From: Hortaea werneckii
Taxonomy: Eukaryota; Ascomycota; Dothideomycetes; Mycosphaerellales; Teratosphaeriaceae
Length of the DNA: 64,000 nucleotides
Reading direction: 5' to 3'
Assembly: GCA_037044905.1 (NCBI GenBank)
Contig: JBAOKB010000170.1
Span: forward strand, 248,001-312,000
In this document: one piece after another, positions 44,838 through 55,782 of the stretch
How the letters are laid out: each line of letters opens with the position of its first letter
How positions within the stretch are numbered: the first letter of the stretch is position 1
The notes under the pieces: generated by a model
Seen by the model: only the letters and a program-made list of their open reading frames with translations
Database searches by the model: none
What the model was told of the DNA's origin: nothing
Program-made: the position numbers and the translations under genes

Positions 44838-47800
44838 TCAAGACTGCCCATCATTACTCGTTCCCAGCTGCGGCGGCGGCGGCGGCGGCGCACGCTCCAT
44901 CTCCGTCTTCTTGACCTCCTCCAACACCCGACTCAGCTCCTTCAGCCTCACGGGCTTCGTCAGGAACAGATCGACACCGGAACTGAAAGCTTCGTGCTGT
45001 GCACTCGCGGTGCCTAGACCCGTCAGCGCGATGATATGCGCCGGGTGCAAACCATGCTGCTGTTCGAAAGCGCGGATGAGCCGCGTGGCTTCGAAGCCGT
45101 TCAGCACCGGCATGTTGATGTCCATGAGAACGACCTGCGGTTTTCCGGGCAGGCTGGGCGTCTCAGTGGAGGGAGAAGAAGTACTGGAAGTTCCTTGCGG
45201 GGGAGACCTCGAGGCAGCGAAGTAGGCTGCCTTATAGGCCTCTACTGCTTCCTGTCCATCTGTTGCGGTTGTGCGGTGATGGCCCTGTTTTCGGGCGTAG
45301 TTGACTAGGAGTTGGAGATTGATCTGGTTGTCATCTACCAGCAACAAGGATAGACCGTCCTTTGAACCGTGTGAGACTTTCCGTTGCACAGGCGGGCGCT
45401 TCAGCGCAAGCGGCTCGACCGGGAGTGGCGAGTGTGGCCTGCTTCCTACGGATTTGGCTCTGTTGGATGTATTACTTTCCTCGGTTGGGCTTAATCGCTG
45501 TCGATGTGTAGAAAGGCGCTCTGGTTCTTCCTCTGCAAGGCGGACTACTTTGCCGCTCCTGATACGGTCTTGTTCTGCTTCGGGACTGCTACTGTCCTCG
45601 TCGCGGTCTTCGATCCTGATTGGTAGTGTTTGTGCCTCTCCGCCTTGAGATGCGAGCGGCGATAGCCATTGTGCGAGGTTTGCAATCTCGGACACCGCGC
45701 CCGCGGTAGTGCTGGTATGGCCGTCGTTAGCAGTACTCTCTTCTCGGAATCTAGACAGGCAGGCTTTGACTGCTGTGGCTAGGCGGTCTGGTCCGCAAGG
45801 CTGGGCGATGAACTCCACGTCCGCCGGGGTGAAGCCCAGAGCCGCAGTACCGGCTCGGAGTTGACGAGCTGAAATTGCACTATCGCAGAGTATTATGATA
45901 GGCTTGCGAGACGCTGATGCTGTCTCGGTCCGCCGAGAACGTAGTCTTTCCTGATACAGTCCAAGATCTCGCTCAGCAATGAGGTAGACATCCGATTGAG
46001 GGTCTAAACTCCAATCTGCTCTCCTGCTCTGCACACCTAGACTAGCACAACAGTCTTGGATGTTTTGATGCAGGTATGTGCGAGCTTGTTGATGTGCGTT
46101 TACTTTCGATGTTTCTGGTAATTCCTCGAACCCGAGAATGCCAAGCTTCGTTCCTTCCAGCGCTCGTCTGTGTTGCGAGAATCGATCGTTTCTATCAGGC
46201 CGGCTACGATCTATAGGCACAGTGACAATCATGGTAGTTCCGGTACCCTTTTCACTTTGCACCTCAATCTTTCCGCCCATGGCTTTGATGATCTTGGCAA
46301 CCAAGCTCATGCCCAGTCCAGTCCCTTCCATAAGGGTGTCTTCTTGAGAGAAGGCACGGAAGAGATGGTTCTCGAGGAACTCCCTAGACATGCCCTTGCC
46401 ACTGTCGGATACTGTGAAGACAGCGTTGCAACGCCTGCGCTTCCCAGGAATCGGTTCAGCCTTCAGAGACACATGAATAAACCCTTCAGCAGTATACTTA
46501 AGAGCGTTGCTGACGAGGTTAATGCAGATCCGTTTCCAGCCCCCAACGGGCAGCCGGCACTTCCAGTTGCCATCAGACGGACGAGCAATATCAATTGCCA
46601 CTGCCACTTTCCGCTCCAGGATGGTCTGCTTATCCCTACTGCAGCAGAACGAGTAAACGGCGGTTTCCACGACTTCTTCTGTGATCTCGTCCAGCGAGAC
46701 GTCAGAATCTTGTGCAAGGATGCCGCCCAACTGCGATGCACCGGCTGAAGGCGGAGCAAGTTTTCTCCGCTGGCCATCTCCTGAGCTACCGACTTGGTGT
46801 TTGGAAATCTGATTGATCTTGGAAAAGTCCAGGAGATGATCCACGATGTCCAGCAAGGTCCGCCCGCAGATTTCAATCTGGCTTATAAGAGCCGCGGTGA
46901 AAGAGTCAGAGTCCTGATCTTGTAGGCATTCTACGCTTCCGAGGATGCCATGCAAGGGCGAGCGCAGCTCGTGGGAAATCGAGCTTATGAAGTCGCTCTT
47001 GGCGCTATCGGAGTTTTGCGCTTCGATGCGGTGCACCTCTGCAATCGCTACGTCGTTGAAGGCACTAAGATACGCTACCTCGGATTCTTGGGAGAACAAG
47101 CGCAGCGGGGAGTATGTCCAAACTGCACAGGCTGCGTACCATCTCCCTCGGCTTTGATCCCACATGCCAACAAGCGCAAGGCTTCGGACACCTGGGAACA
47201 AACGCTGTATTTCTCTGCCGTCGTCAATTCGAGCACGCCTACGCCGCAATCTAGGTCTCCGAGTTTGGGACGTTTCAGAGAATTCGCTCTGTGAAGTCTT
47301 CGGGGTATCGGGTCGGTGATCGGTGACTACACTGCTCTCTGAGCTTTCGTCATCCGAAGAAGCATCGCCTTCCTCGTTGAAGTTCCATATCTTGCCATGG
47401 GGATAGCGCCTGAGAATAGAGCGCAGGAACTTCTCTGTGATGGTGGTCTGGTTTGCCACTCGCTGCAGCTCTCCTGACGATGAGTAAGGGTCTTGCGAGG
47501 TGTGAGATGAAGCCAGAACATGACAGACATTGTCCGGTTTATCCTTGCCTTCTATTCGTCTGTGCCCTTCGCCGTCTGTGCCTGTCAAATCGCCGCCGCT
47601 AGTAATGGCATCAGAGCCTAAATCGCTCCCTGTATGGGGCTCGACAAGGCCGCCATAAGTGCCGACAGTCGCGTCCAAAAACACACAGCCGTCAACATCA
47701 ACGGCTTCGCGAACAACAGTCGCGGCTCGACTGAAAGCCGAGCGCACATTGGAAGCCACTAGTTGTTCGCGAAGGTCCTCCGCGTGACGCGTGGTCTTTG

Positions 47801-48827
47801 CTGTCTTTGGAAGTGAGGTATTGCCAGAGTCCGAAGTTGAAGTTGGTCCAGTATCTGCCGAGAAATCGCTCACAGTAGGCACAGAATCTGCGCTGACGGT
47901 CTTCTTTGAGCCTTCATTGCTGTTTCGACGCGGTGAAAAGCTCGTTCTGTCATCTGGCGCAGGCGAGGGCGAGGAACTTGACGCCTCGGGTTTCAAAAGC
48001 GGCGGCCTGCTTGCAGCGGGAGACACAGAATCCGCCTTGCCCATCTTCTTACGGTCTCGGCGATAACTTTCCTCCTCCCAGCTTCTCAAGCTCGGGGCGC
48101 CCTCGATGAAAGCACCTAGCCCAGCAATCATTTGCGTACCGCGATGATGCTCAGATTTGGCTCTCACGTGTGAAAGATGGGTCATGATCGTGGTTGACAT
48201 GTCTTTTAGAAAATTGACACCTTTTTCGTCCAGCCCCTGGGGATGAGTTTTGTCGTCAAGGCAGCAGTACGCTCCGATGTTGATGCCATTTGGGGTTGTG
48301 ATAGGTACGCCAGCATAAAAGCGGGCTCTCGGTCCATGTGTTACGAACGGTCTGTCGCAAAATTGGGTGTCCTGCTCCAAGTCATTAATGATATGAATCA
48401 TATCATGATTGCTCTCACTGGCGGTCTGGTCCTCTGGTTCAGACAGCTTGCAAACGGTTTCCTCGCAGATGGAATACCCCCTGGGGATGATCGAATGGCC
48501 TAACCAGAGCTTGTCTTCAATTTCATGGACAGAATCATCCTGTAGGGAGAGCGTCCTTGTCGCCTCAGCCAGCACATATGCATATTGCGAGTCAAAGAAG
48601 AAAAGCATCGCCCGCCGCACGCCCAAGCGCAACGCACCCAGCTGGCAGAAGGCGGTTAAGGCGCGATCGGGAGAGGAGAACGGTTGGTGATCTCTGACAC
48701 TTTGCTCGTCCCTCAAGTTGCATAGCGGAGGCCCAGACTCCGTGAGGGATCGTATGGGCTCATAGTAACGATAGAATTCCCGCTCGCGACGACTTTCGTA
48801 TAAAGCCGCCCTTCGGGGTAGATGCAT
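44838..48827 (-). CDS. Hybrid sensor histidine kinase with GAF domain (1329 residues)
   Basis: A two-component phosphorelay sensor, probably cytosolic because no membrane segment is seen. The intronless frame holds, in order: a GAF-like domain at about residues 55-225 (LGVRRAMLFFFDSQYAYVLA, ARFYAGVPITTPNGINIGAY); a long Ser/Pro-rich linker; a dimerisation/phosphoacceptor helix with His619 in DFISSISHELRSPLHGILGS; an ATPase domain with N box ICINLVSNALKYTAEG, G1 DSGKGMS and G2 GTGLGMSLV; and a C-terminal receiver with LLLVDDNQINLQLL, Asp1236 in VVLMDINMPVLNGFEA, and FLTKPVRL. A Ser/Thr/Pro insert of about 25 residues interrupts the receiver before the phospho-Asp strand. The C-terminus has a Pro-rich tail encoded by a GGC-type repeat. 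All catalytic residues are present. The signal is unknown. Confidence 0.93.
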   Translation of the reverse strand: MHLPRRAALYESRREREFYRYYEPIRSLTESGPPLCNLRDEQSVRDHQPFSSPDRALTAFCQLGALRLGVRRAMLFFFDSQYAYVLAEATRTLSLQDDSVHEIEDKLWLGHSIIPRGYSICEETVCKLSEPEDQTASESNHDMIHIINDLEQDTQFCDRPFVTHGPRARFYAGVPITTPNGINIGAYCCLDDKTHPQGLDEKGVNFLKDMSTTIMTHLSHVRAKSEHHRGTQMIAGLGAFIEGAPSLRSWEEESYRRDRKKMGKADSVSPAASRPPLLKPEASSSSPSPAPDDRTSFSPRRNSNEGSKKTVSADSVPTVSDFSADTGPTSTSDSGNTSLPKTAKTTRHAEDLREQLVASNVRSAFSRAATVVREAVDVDGCVFLDATVGTYGGLVEPHTGSDLGSDAITSGGDLTGTDGEGHRRIEGKDKPDNVCHVLASSHTSQDPYSSSGELQRVANQTTITEKFLRSILRRYPHGKIWNFNEEGDASSDDESSESSVVTDHRPDTPKTSQSEFSETSQTRRPRLRRRRARIDDGREIQRLFPGVRSLALVGMWDQSRGRWYAACAVWTYSPLRLFSQESEVAYLSAFNDVAIAEVHRIEAQNSDSAKSDFISSISHELRSPLHGILGSVECLQDQDSDSFTAALISQIEICGRTLLDIVDHLLDFSKINQISKHQVGSSGDGQRRKLAPPSAGASQLGGILAQDSDVSLDEITEEVVETAVYSFCCSRDKQTILERKVAVAIDIARPSDGNWKCRLPVGGWKRICINLVSNALKYTAEGFIHVSLKAEPIPGKRRRCNAVFTVSDSGKGMSREFLENHLFRAFSQEDTLMEGTGLGMSLVAKIIKAMGGKIEVQSEKGTGTTMIVTVPIDRSRPDRNDRFSQHRRALEGTKLGILGFEELPETSKVNAHQQARTYLHQNIQDCCASLGVQSRRADWSLDPQSDVYLIAERDLGLYQERLRSRRTETASASRKPIIILCDSAISARQLRAGTAALGFTPADVEFIAQPCGPDRLATAVKACLSRFREESTANDGHTSTTAGAVSEIANLAQWLSPLASQGGEAQTLPIRIEDRDEDSSSPEAEQDRIRSGKVVRLAEEEPERLSTHRQRLSPTEESNTSNRAKSVGSRPHSPLPVEPLALKRPPVQRKVSHGSKDGLSLLLVDDNQINLQLLVNYARKQGHHRTTATDGQEAVEAYKAAYFAASRSPPQGTSSTSSPSTETPSLPGKPQVVLMDINMPVLNGFEATRLIRAFEQQHGLHPAHIIALTGLGTASAQHEAFSSGVDLFLTKPVRLKELSRVLEEVKKTEMERAPPPPPPQLGTSNDGQS

Positions 48828-50577
48828 CCTCTCGGCTCCAGCAAAGTCGTGCCCGGGAAGTTGAAGTCTGGTGCACGTTGATACACTGGGCCACTGACAG
48901 GGGATCCTTATCGGGTCACTGGGCAGAGCATGCTCGCCAAGCTGTGTTTACACGCAGCAAGGAGCTACAGAAGTCGATGGAAAACGCGGACACGTCTCGG
49001 ACTGCTCGCGGCAGTTGTTGGAGGGCTTCTTTATAAGCACATGCAGGTGTGAAGCACATACACCGTGGGGCGAGAGAAGGACACGAGGGTTTCAGGATGG
49101 GATATGGTGGATGTGTTCGACCCAATACCTACCTAGGTCCCTTTGCTCTCAGGGCAGAGCCTGGTTGAATTCTTCTGCCGGTGATGCCACTGGTTTGGGT
49201 CCAGATCTCCGGGAGAGGCGTGGGTGGCCGCGCTGGCGTCCGGATCGCGATGACAGGCCGCCCGAAACGGCATCGGTCGATTCACCCCGGTATCCCGACC
49301 TTCGAGATTACCTGTCGGCCTCTATATCGACACTAGTCACCGGAATCGATGCGGTCGACTTCTCCATTCGCATCCTGTCTGTTTTGAAGGTACTACAATA
49401 ATTTCAGTCTTGCCACCAGCTAGGGGACAGAGGAGCTCGAGGAGGTATCAACCACGGAGACTTGCGAGTGAATTCCACGCACAGAACAGGTCACAAGACC
49501 AATTACGAGCAGCGGCTAGACACATGACTTACAGATGCAACCAGAATCATGGCATCAGCTATGCCGGGGTATTTTCTGACGATAGAAAATATCGCTACAC
49601 TTTGACCACCTACTGTCTGCCTTCTGTTGTGTTTCGGTCAATAATGGTATATGTATTCGCACTGTCCACGTCATACTCGATTAGTCTCGCCCGTCTTTTT
49701 GCGACTCCCAAAAGGAGGACACGAAACGACACATGCACAACATCTGCGTGCGCGAGGAAGGTCGTAAAGTCCGCAAAACTTGACGCACGACCATCGCACA
49801 CATTGTATGTAGTTGTAGCAGAGGGGACTGGTGGCATTCGAACCTGGGAAGCGACTCTACCAACCAACTTCTCGAGAAGTAGCTCACTACATATTATCTG
49901 GTGCTGGATGCCTTGCTGATATTGGCGTGCGCTACTGGGCTTGGCCGTGATCCCTCGCTGCCACGAGCCCAACACGACTACGCATCAAGCAAAGGAGCGG
50001 GTGAAGCCCACGGCTCAGCCGCCATGACTTTGATGTATCCAAGGTCCAAAGTCTTTGACGTTCCAAATCCTTCGAGCTACCTTGTGAGACGACGTCAGGA
50101 AAAAGTTCTGATTGCGACGAACCCACAATTTGCGTCTGGATGCGACGCGCGGATCACCATTATTCCTGGGCAAGGAGTTGACATCCAACTAATCGCAACA
50201 GATGGTTGCAATCTTTCGATTCGAAGTTGCATAGCCGAGCAATTCTGATAGGCCTGACACAGCCAGGAGGAGCGAAGACGCAAATACGTCTCGCGTAGTC
50301 CACTTGCTCCATTGGGTCAACGTAGCCAATCTCCGTGGCCTCCAAGTCGCCATATGCAGAGAAGTCTCTCGGTGCATCCGCTGATCAGCCTTGCTTTCTA
50401 AAGCCAGTCTTCTTGCCTGTCTGATCTAGATGATCTTACGCAGGGACACCAGCCTGACTTGCGAGTGGCGTGGGCCAAATCGAAGGATTGCATCCGTCAT
50501 CATTGTCGATTTGTCGAAAATCGCAGCTCAGCGTGAGGCATCAATGAGCTCATTTGCCTGCCTCCCTAGATAGTTCT
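48828..50577. other. Long intergenic region between histidine kinase and TRAPPC6
   Basis: This is 1.75 kb with no gene I can support. ACCTAGGT lies at 49131-49138. Between 49410 and 49975 both strands are open for more than 100 codons; the encoded sequences show no domain. A B-box-like GGTTCGAATGCC on the minus strand (about 49832-49843) does not fold as a tRNA. Confidence 0.5.
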
Positions 50578-51687
50578 TCACGGCTTCGCCCCCTTCGTCT
50601 TGATGTGAAACGTAGCAATTGGAAGCTCCGCTGCGCTCGCTTCGACAGTAGCTTCGACGCCTAAGCCCATCAATGCCCCTCTAATAATACCGCAGGGAAA
50701 GTAGAGATACTGAAGCAACCGGATCGTTAGCTATGCGGTTCTAAGATGCATGTTGATTCAAGCCCTTGTCCAACTTACCGTCTGCGCCCTTTCCATAGCA
50801 TCCTCAACGGCCTTTGGTCCGGCCCGTCTGTCTACACTCATCCGGCCAATGGCCTGGAACCGGGTGTCTGTGAGGACAAAGATCCCGCGGTGGTTGGTTT
50901 TAAGGTTATCGATCTGTTTTCGGAAGACGAGTATCCAGAGGTCTTTGCATATGAACTTGATAGCTTCGAGTGGGTTCGTAGGTCGCGGTTTGTTGACTGA
51001 GAACCTGCATTACGATCATGAACGCATTAGCCTCTTTTCCTATCCCGTCTCCCATCCAACAACAGGATGCATCGCAACACATTCGTTGTCCGTCCCCACG
51101 CGCATTTGCTTTTGCCGTGCAGAGGAGTTGACACCCAAGTGGACATCAGGCATGACATACCGTTCAACCAATCCCTGCCCAACCCGATACCCCATCCCAT
51201 CCAACCGCCACAGTACCCCTTCCCTCGTACTCTCCCCCATAACCGGAAACCCCAAACTCGTCATCTTCGCGCTCTCCTCCCCACCACCCCTCCCGCCTTC
51301 CTCAACCCCGGCCTTCACATCCTCAGAAGTCGACTCCCGCTTCCCATCCTCCACCTTCGCTGACTGCGGACCATCCTTTCCTCCGTCCCGCGCAGCATGC
51401 TCCTCCCCTTCCCCCGCACTAGGACCTTCCTTCCCACCTGCACCCTTCAAAGCCGTCCGGTTCAAGATTCTACTCCGCTTATACTCCTCGATCAGCACGC
51501 GCTCGCGGGTGTGAAGTTGTTCGGTGATGCGCTGGGCGAGGGGGACGAGCTCTATGAGGAGGAAATCGAAGGCGGCAGAGGCGACTTTGGGATTGAGGAC
51601 GTCATCGTCGAGGGGGATCTGTTGTTGTTGCTGGAGTTGATGCTGTAGCTGTTGCGAGCCACGGGACATTGTCTGTCCTTCGGACAC
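50578..51687 (-). CDS. TRS33: TRAPP complex subunit TRAPPC6/Trs33
   Basis: Trs33 is a small subunit of the TRAPP tethering complexes, which act as Rab GEFs at the Golgi. Three exons (51687-51161, 51004-50779, 50709-50578) give 294 residues. Recognition rests on AAFDFLLIELVPLAQRITEQ, GYRVGQGLVER, then IKFICKDLWILVFRKQIDNL and KTNHRGIFVLTD in exon 2, and YFPCGIIRGALMGLGVEAT with LPIATFHIKTKG in exon 3. Splice sites are GTATGT/GCAG and GTAAGT/TCAG. A Gly/Glu/Lys-rich insert of about 70 residues (following LNRTALKGAGG) and a Gln-rich N-terminus lengthen the protein compared with yeast or human. Met7 is an alternative start. Confidence 0.92.
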
Positions 51688-52434
51688 ACTCTTCCTGAGC
51701 GTGGTAGCGGGGAGGTGGGTTTGGAGTGGACAGTGTTGGTTGTTGCAATTGCAAGCGCGAGGTGGTTCTTCCGCGTCAGGAGTTCAGCTTAGCGAATAGC
51801 GAATGGGGGGATGGGGCTCGGGTTCAAGTGGGCGACAACGCTCAAAATGCGGAAAAATCGGAAATGAGTGACTGCAGACGAGGTGTTGTACGAGGTCGCA
51901 TTGCATGTGAAGTCCAACAGCTTCGCGGGGCCGCAAGCCAGGTCCGTGCACCCCAACTACAGCAGCCGTCAACAGATACAATCAAATGAGCATCTTCGCA
52001 TAATCGTTCAAGTCTACAGAGTTGCAAGCGAGGCCAAAATAAGCAGGAATAAGTGCGATGAGAGCTTTTTCAAAATGTATCCGTTGCAGTTCGCTATAGA
52101 CTATCATAACATTTGCCCGCCCTCCCCAATGCCTTGAAAGCAATTTTGAGCGGTAAAACGCCGCCCATCTCAAGATATGTAAAAGTATGTTTTGACACCA
52201 CTGGTGCGCCCGTTTCCGATAGAGCTCCATACGCCCGCTGTCATGGCATACTATACAACAGCTGTACTTCCCATCGCTGTAGCCACTTCTTCTATTTCAG
52301 CACGGAGTTCAGCATGTTTGGTTGCACACTTCTCCCCTTCAATCCACCAAGGCAAGCATGCATGCAATCAGATGAGGCAAGCGACAATGCGAGAAAGGCA
52401 GGGTAACGCCCACTCAGCACCAAGCTTTGCCGAT
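51688..52434. other. Intergenic region upstream of TRAPPC6 and downstream of CBF5
   Basis: This holds the TRAPPC6 promoter and the CBF5 3' flank. No gene is supported. Confidence 0.4.
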
Positions 52435-53952
52435 CTAATCGCTGTCGTCGTCCTCGGCCGCCTTGCTAGCGCGCTTCTCCTTCTTTTCCTTCTTCTTGCG
52501 CTTACGCTCGGCCTTCTCCTCCGCCGTCTCACCCTCGTGCTTTCTCTTCTTCTTTTCGGTCTTCTCAGCCGCAGCCGCAACGGGGGCGGGCTCCTGCTCG
52601 GTCGGGACAGGAGCGACCGGCTCCGCCATCTCGATATCCTGCTTGCTCGGCATCTCCTGGCCACGGCCGGGCATACCCTCCTTGGTACCGGCAGCCTCAG
52701 CAGCCTGGGGCTCGGTGCCGTGGTTAGGGTCGAGAATGGTACCGTTAGGGCCGTTCGGGTCGTTGAAGTCCCTGTACTCCTGCTTCCACTGGGCAGGGGT
52801 GGCCTCATTGGGGCGACCGTACTTGTCGAGCTTGCCGGACTCCTTCATCTGCTTCTTCGTGGTGGCGGTGGGTCCTAGACCCCATCTACGCGGGTAGAGG
52901 TCACGCTCCATGATACAGCGCTTCACCTTGGCGACCACACCGTGGTCGCAGCTAGAAAGCTCAACGGTAGACATCTGGGCAATGCCGAGAGCGATAGCCT
53001 CACCCTTGGTGGTGATGAGGACAACTTCCTCGTGAACTTCGATACCAGCCTCGTACCGCAGAAGACCGGGAATCATGAGCTTAGCACCGTAAGTGATGGC
53101 GTTGACTGCCGAGTCCTTCACGACAATACGCTTGTACGTCGTGAGCAGCGTCTCGAGTGGCTTGATGACAGTACGGAGGTAGGACTCGTCGCGCTGGTTG
53201 TCCTGAAGCCACTGTGCGTCCATGACGTCGTGCAGAGTGACCATGCCGCTCTGCTCGTCCATAGCTCCAGATCGCACACGTCTCAGCTCTTGCATGTGAC
53301 CGCCGACACCCAGCAACAGACCCAAGTGCACACACAGCGTACGAATGTAGGTACCAGCCTCGCAGCTCACCCAGAATACGGCGAGCTGCCTGTCATTGTC
53401 GAACTCCAGCAGCTTGCTCTCGTGGACCGTCCTGATACGCAACTGCCTCTTCACAGCGGAGATGAGCGGTGGACGCTGGAACAGCGCACCGGTCAAAGTC
53501 TCCAGAGCGCGCGCCAGCTGCGCCTCACCACCTGGAAGCTTCCCATGCAACCTCAAGACCGCCACATACTCCTTACCCGCACCTTGCTGACTCTTCACCA
53601 GACGTGTTGCGCGGTCGATACACACGATCAGACATCCAGTGACCTTCGGGTCGAGAGTGCCGGAGTGACCAGTGCGGTCGACGCGCAAAATGCGCTTCAG
53701 CCATGCGACGACCTCGTGCGAGGACGGGTTGGAAGGCTTGTCGAGGTTGATGACACCGCTGCTGACGTAGCTCTTCAGGTCGCGGTTGAGGGGGGTGCAG
53801 CCGGCGGGGATCGGGGTGAAGTGGCCGGTGCGGACCAGCAGCTGGTGCCAGTTGCGCAGCAAGAGGGGCCAGTCGGCGGTGTTGATGCTGGGCGTGATGG
53901 CTTCGGGCTTGATCATCAGCTCTTCGCCATTGTCCTGCTTGACGAGGGCCAT
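52435..53952 (-). CDS. CBF5: H/ACA snoRNP pseudouridine synthase CBF5 (dyskerin)
   Basis: CBF5 is the catalytic subunit of nucleolar H/ACA snoRNPs that convert uridine to pseudouridine in rRNA and other RNAs. The intronless frame gives 505 residues. The dyskerin-like N-terminus ([20 protein letters not shown]) precedes the TruB domain with [20 protein letters not shown] and the catalytic Asp101 in [55 protein letters not shown] (PUA domain) and [17 protein letters not shown] follow. The C-terminus has the usual Lys/Glu-rich tail with KKKRK-like clusters, which act as nucleolar signals. A 373-codon open frame on the opposite strand is a shadow of this gene. It is divergent from LIN1 with about 430 bp between. 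Confidence 0.97.
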   Translation of the reverse strand: MALVKQDNGEELMIKPEAITPSINTADWPLLLRNWHQLLVRTGHFTPIPAGCTPLNRDLKSYVSSGVINLDKPSNPSSHEVVAWLKRILRVDRTGHSGTLDPKVTGCLIVCIDRATRLVKSQQGAGKEYVAVLRLHGKLPGGEAQLARALETLTGALFQRPPLISAVKRQLRIRTVHESKLLEFDNDRQLAVFWVSCEAGTYIRTLCVHLGLLLGVGGHMQELRRVRSGAMDEQSGMVTLHDVMDAQWLQDNQRDESYLRTVIKPLETLLTTYKRIVVKDSAVNAITYGAKLMIPGLLRYEAGIEVHEEVVLITTKGEAIALGIAQMSTVELSSCDHGVVAKVKRCIMERDLYPRRWGLGPTATTKKQMKESGKLDKYGRPNEATPAQWKQEYRDFNDPNGPNGTILDPNHGTEPQAAEAAGTKEGMPGRGQEMPSKQDIEMAEPVAPVPTEQEPAPVAAAAEKTEKKKRKHEGETAEEKAERKRKKKEKKEKRASKAAEDDDSD

Positions 53953-54384
53953 GTTAGGCGGCGAGAGCTTGTTCTTGCTCTCTTTTTTTGTCGGTTAGGT
54001 TTCTTTCCTAGCGGGTTGTTGCTCCTGCTTCCGCTAGCGCTGCGACAGAGAATTGAGCTGTGATGTTCAGCTCATGCGGCGCTAGCAATGGCTGCAAGGA
54101 GCTTTGAATGAAAGTCGGAAATGGGGGGTTAGTATTGTGTCTGTACCAGACGCTGTCGTCGGCGCTGCTTGGGCGAAATTTCGAGCTTGAACGCATGGAA
54201 GCTCTCTGCTCGGAGGTTTTCCGCTTTCCGCCTCCCGCTTTTTGCGCCAAGCTCAAAATCTGGTGCCTGAGGCAGATATAGCTCTACGTCAGATTGCCTG
54301 TTTGGGAATCCAAGAACATGACATAGGAAGCTCTGGAGCTGCTCGGAGCAAGGGCAGTAGTCATTACAGCAAATTGATCTCAAC
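53953..54384. promoter_or_regulatory. Divergent promoter region, CBF5 / LIN1
   Basis: This 430-bp region lies between two divergent housekeeping genes. No clear TATA box is seen. Shared control is possible but not shown. Confidence 0.4.
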
Positions 54385-55782
54385 ATGGCTCATCCAACCT
54401 CAGAAGCGCGACCTAAACGCGCTGGCGAAGATTTTGCGCGCGCCTACGACAACACGACCAAGAAACCTCGCTTCGACTACCGCAACCCTAGCACTCTCGC
54501 CGCAGACGCTCCCGAAGAAGATCTTATTCTGGACGCCGATGTGATAGGCAAGAGTGGGCCTCAAACCAAACGTAATGCAGTCAACATTGACGGCTATGAA
54601 TCGGACTCGGACAACGACAACTTCAACGATCGCGCCGCCGAGCGAGAGCGACGTCGAAGCAATGATGGCCCGGCCAATGGCAAGAAAGCCGAAGATGAAG
54701 ATGAAGATGACATGTTCGCCGACTTAGAAAAGGATGCTCAAGGTACCAATGACGGCGACGAAGACGAGGAGCTAGGCCGAGAAGGCAAGAAGCGGAAGAA
54801 GGACGTTCGCTTTCTCGACCAGGCCGACATTGAGGGGCAGGTTATGAATAGCAAGAGCGGTGGACATGTCTCGTCAGATTTGCTTTTGAACCAGAAAGGC
54901 AAGAAAAGGGACAAAGACGTCGAGTCAAGTTCCGAGTCTGGCTCAGACGAAGAGAGAGACCTCCTGCCAGAGGAAATGGAAGGGGACCTCGCAGCAGAAA
55001 TTGGTGCGGGAGGGAAGAAGAGGCATGCGCCCAAACTAGACGCTTTCAATTTGAAAGACGAGGAGGAAGAAGGGCGATTCGATGAAAGCGGAAATTACGT
55101 CCGGAAAGCCGCCGATCCAGACGCCGTGAACGATTCGTGGTTAGACGGGCTAAGCAAGAAAGACATGCGAAAGGCGAAAGACGCACAAGAGAAACGCGAA
55201 AACGAGCGACGAAGAAAAGCAGCAGAAACCGATGCAGAACTCACCAGCGACCTGCTCTCCCGTCTTATCGGCCAACTGGAAACGGGCGAAACCCCCTTAG
55301 AAGCGCTGCAGAGGCTCGAAAAGAGCAAACCAAAGGAAGCCAAAAAGCTCCCGAAATGGAAGCAAAAGAAGCAACGAGGCGGGATGGACGTCGACGAGCC
55401 TAATGGAACCGCCCCCTCGGAAGCCAACCCCGCGGAAGAGGCTCGGAGGAAGGCCGTCGAGACCATTACCGGCGCCGCGGACGCTTTATACAGTCGCGAG
55501 CAACAGGAGATCTACGAGACAGAGCGCGAGTTGCTTCTCAGGCAGTACAAGCGCGAGACGGGCGAGGATTGGCAGGGTCCCTTAGTCTCGGAAGGTGCGC
55601 CTAGTGGTCCCGATGCGCAGTGGGAGTATCGATGGAGCGACGCGCGGGATGGTGGGGAGAACCATGGACCGTACGATGGGTTGACGATGAAGGCTTGGAA
55701 CGATGCCGGGTATTTTGGGGACGGGGTCGAGTTCAGGAGGGTCGGGGATGTCGAGTGGAGTCGGGTATTGGATATTAGCTGA
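54385..55782 (+). CDS. LIN1: LIN1/CD2BP2-like GYF-domain protein (U5 snRNP)
   Basis: LIN1 (Snu40; human CD2BP2) associates with Prp6 in the U5 snRNP and with cohesin subunits in yeast. The intronless frame gives 465 residues starting MAHPTSEARPKRAGEDFARA. Family features in order are KPRFDYRNPST, then an acidic segment with YESDSDNDNFNDRAAERE, KKDVRFLDQADIEGQVM, PKLDAFNLKDEEEEGRFDES with GNYVRKAADPDAVNDSWLDG, and the C-terminal GYF domain at about 395-465 (WEYRWSD, NHGPYDGLTMKAWNDAGYF). The GYF core W-x-Y, GPY, W and GYF is complete, so binding of proline-rich ligands is expected. Confidence 0.93.
   Translation: MAHPTSEARPKRAGEDFARAYDNTTKKPRFDYRNPSTLAADAPEEDLILDADVIGKSGPQTKRNAVNIDGYESDSDNDNFNDRAAERERRRSNDGPANGKKAEDEDEDDMFADLEKDAQGTNDGDEDEELGREGKKRKKDVRFLDQADIEGQVMNSKSGGHVSSDLLLNQKGKKRDKDVESSSESGSDEERDLLPEEMEGDLAAEIGAGGKKRHAPKLDAFNLKDEEEEGRFDESGNYVRKAADPDAVNDSWLDGLSKKDMRKAKDAQEKRENERRRKAAETDAELTSDLLSRLIGQLETGETPLEALQRLEKSKPKEAKKLPKWKQKKQRGGMDVDEPNGTAPSEANPAEEARRKAVETITGAADALYSREQQEIYETERELLLRQYKRETGEDWQGPLVSEGAPSGPDAQWEYRWSDARDGGENHGPYDGLTMKAWNDAGYFGDGVEFRRVGDVEWSRVLDIS

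Noticed and set aside
49800..49920. Possible tRNA gene on the minus strand (GGTTCGAATGCC)
   Set aside because: The T-arm flanks do not pair, no matching acceptor stem was found upstream, and A-box to B-box spacing is too short.
52942..54063. 373-codon plus-strand open frame
   Set aside because: It is antisense to the fully recognisable CBF5 gene and has no domain; it is a shadow caused by codon bias.
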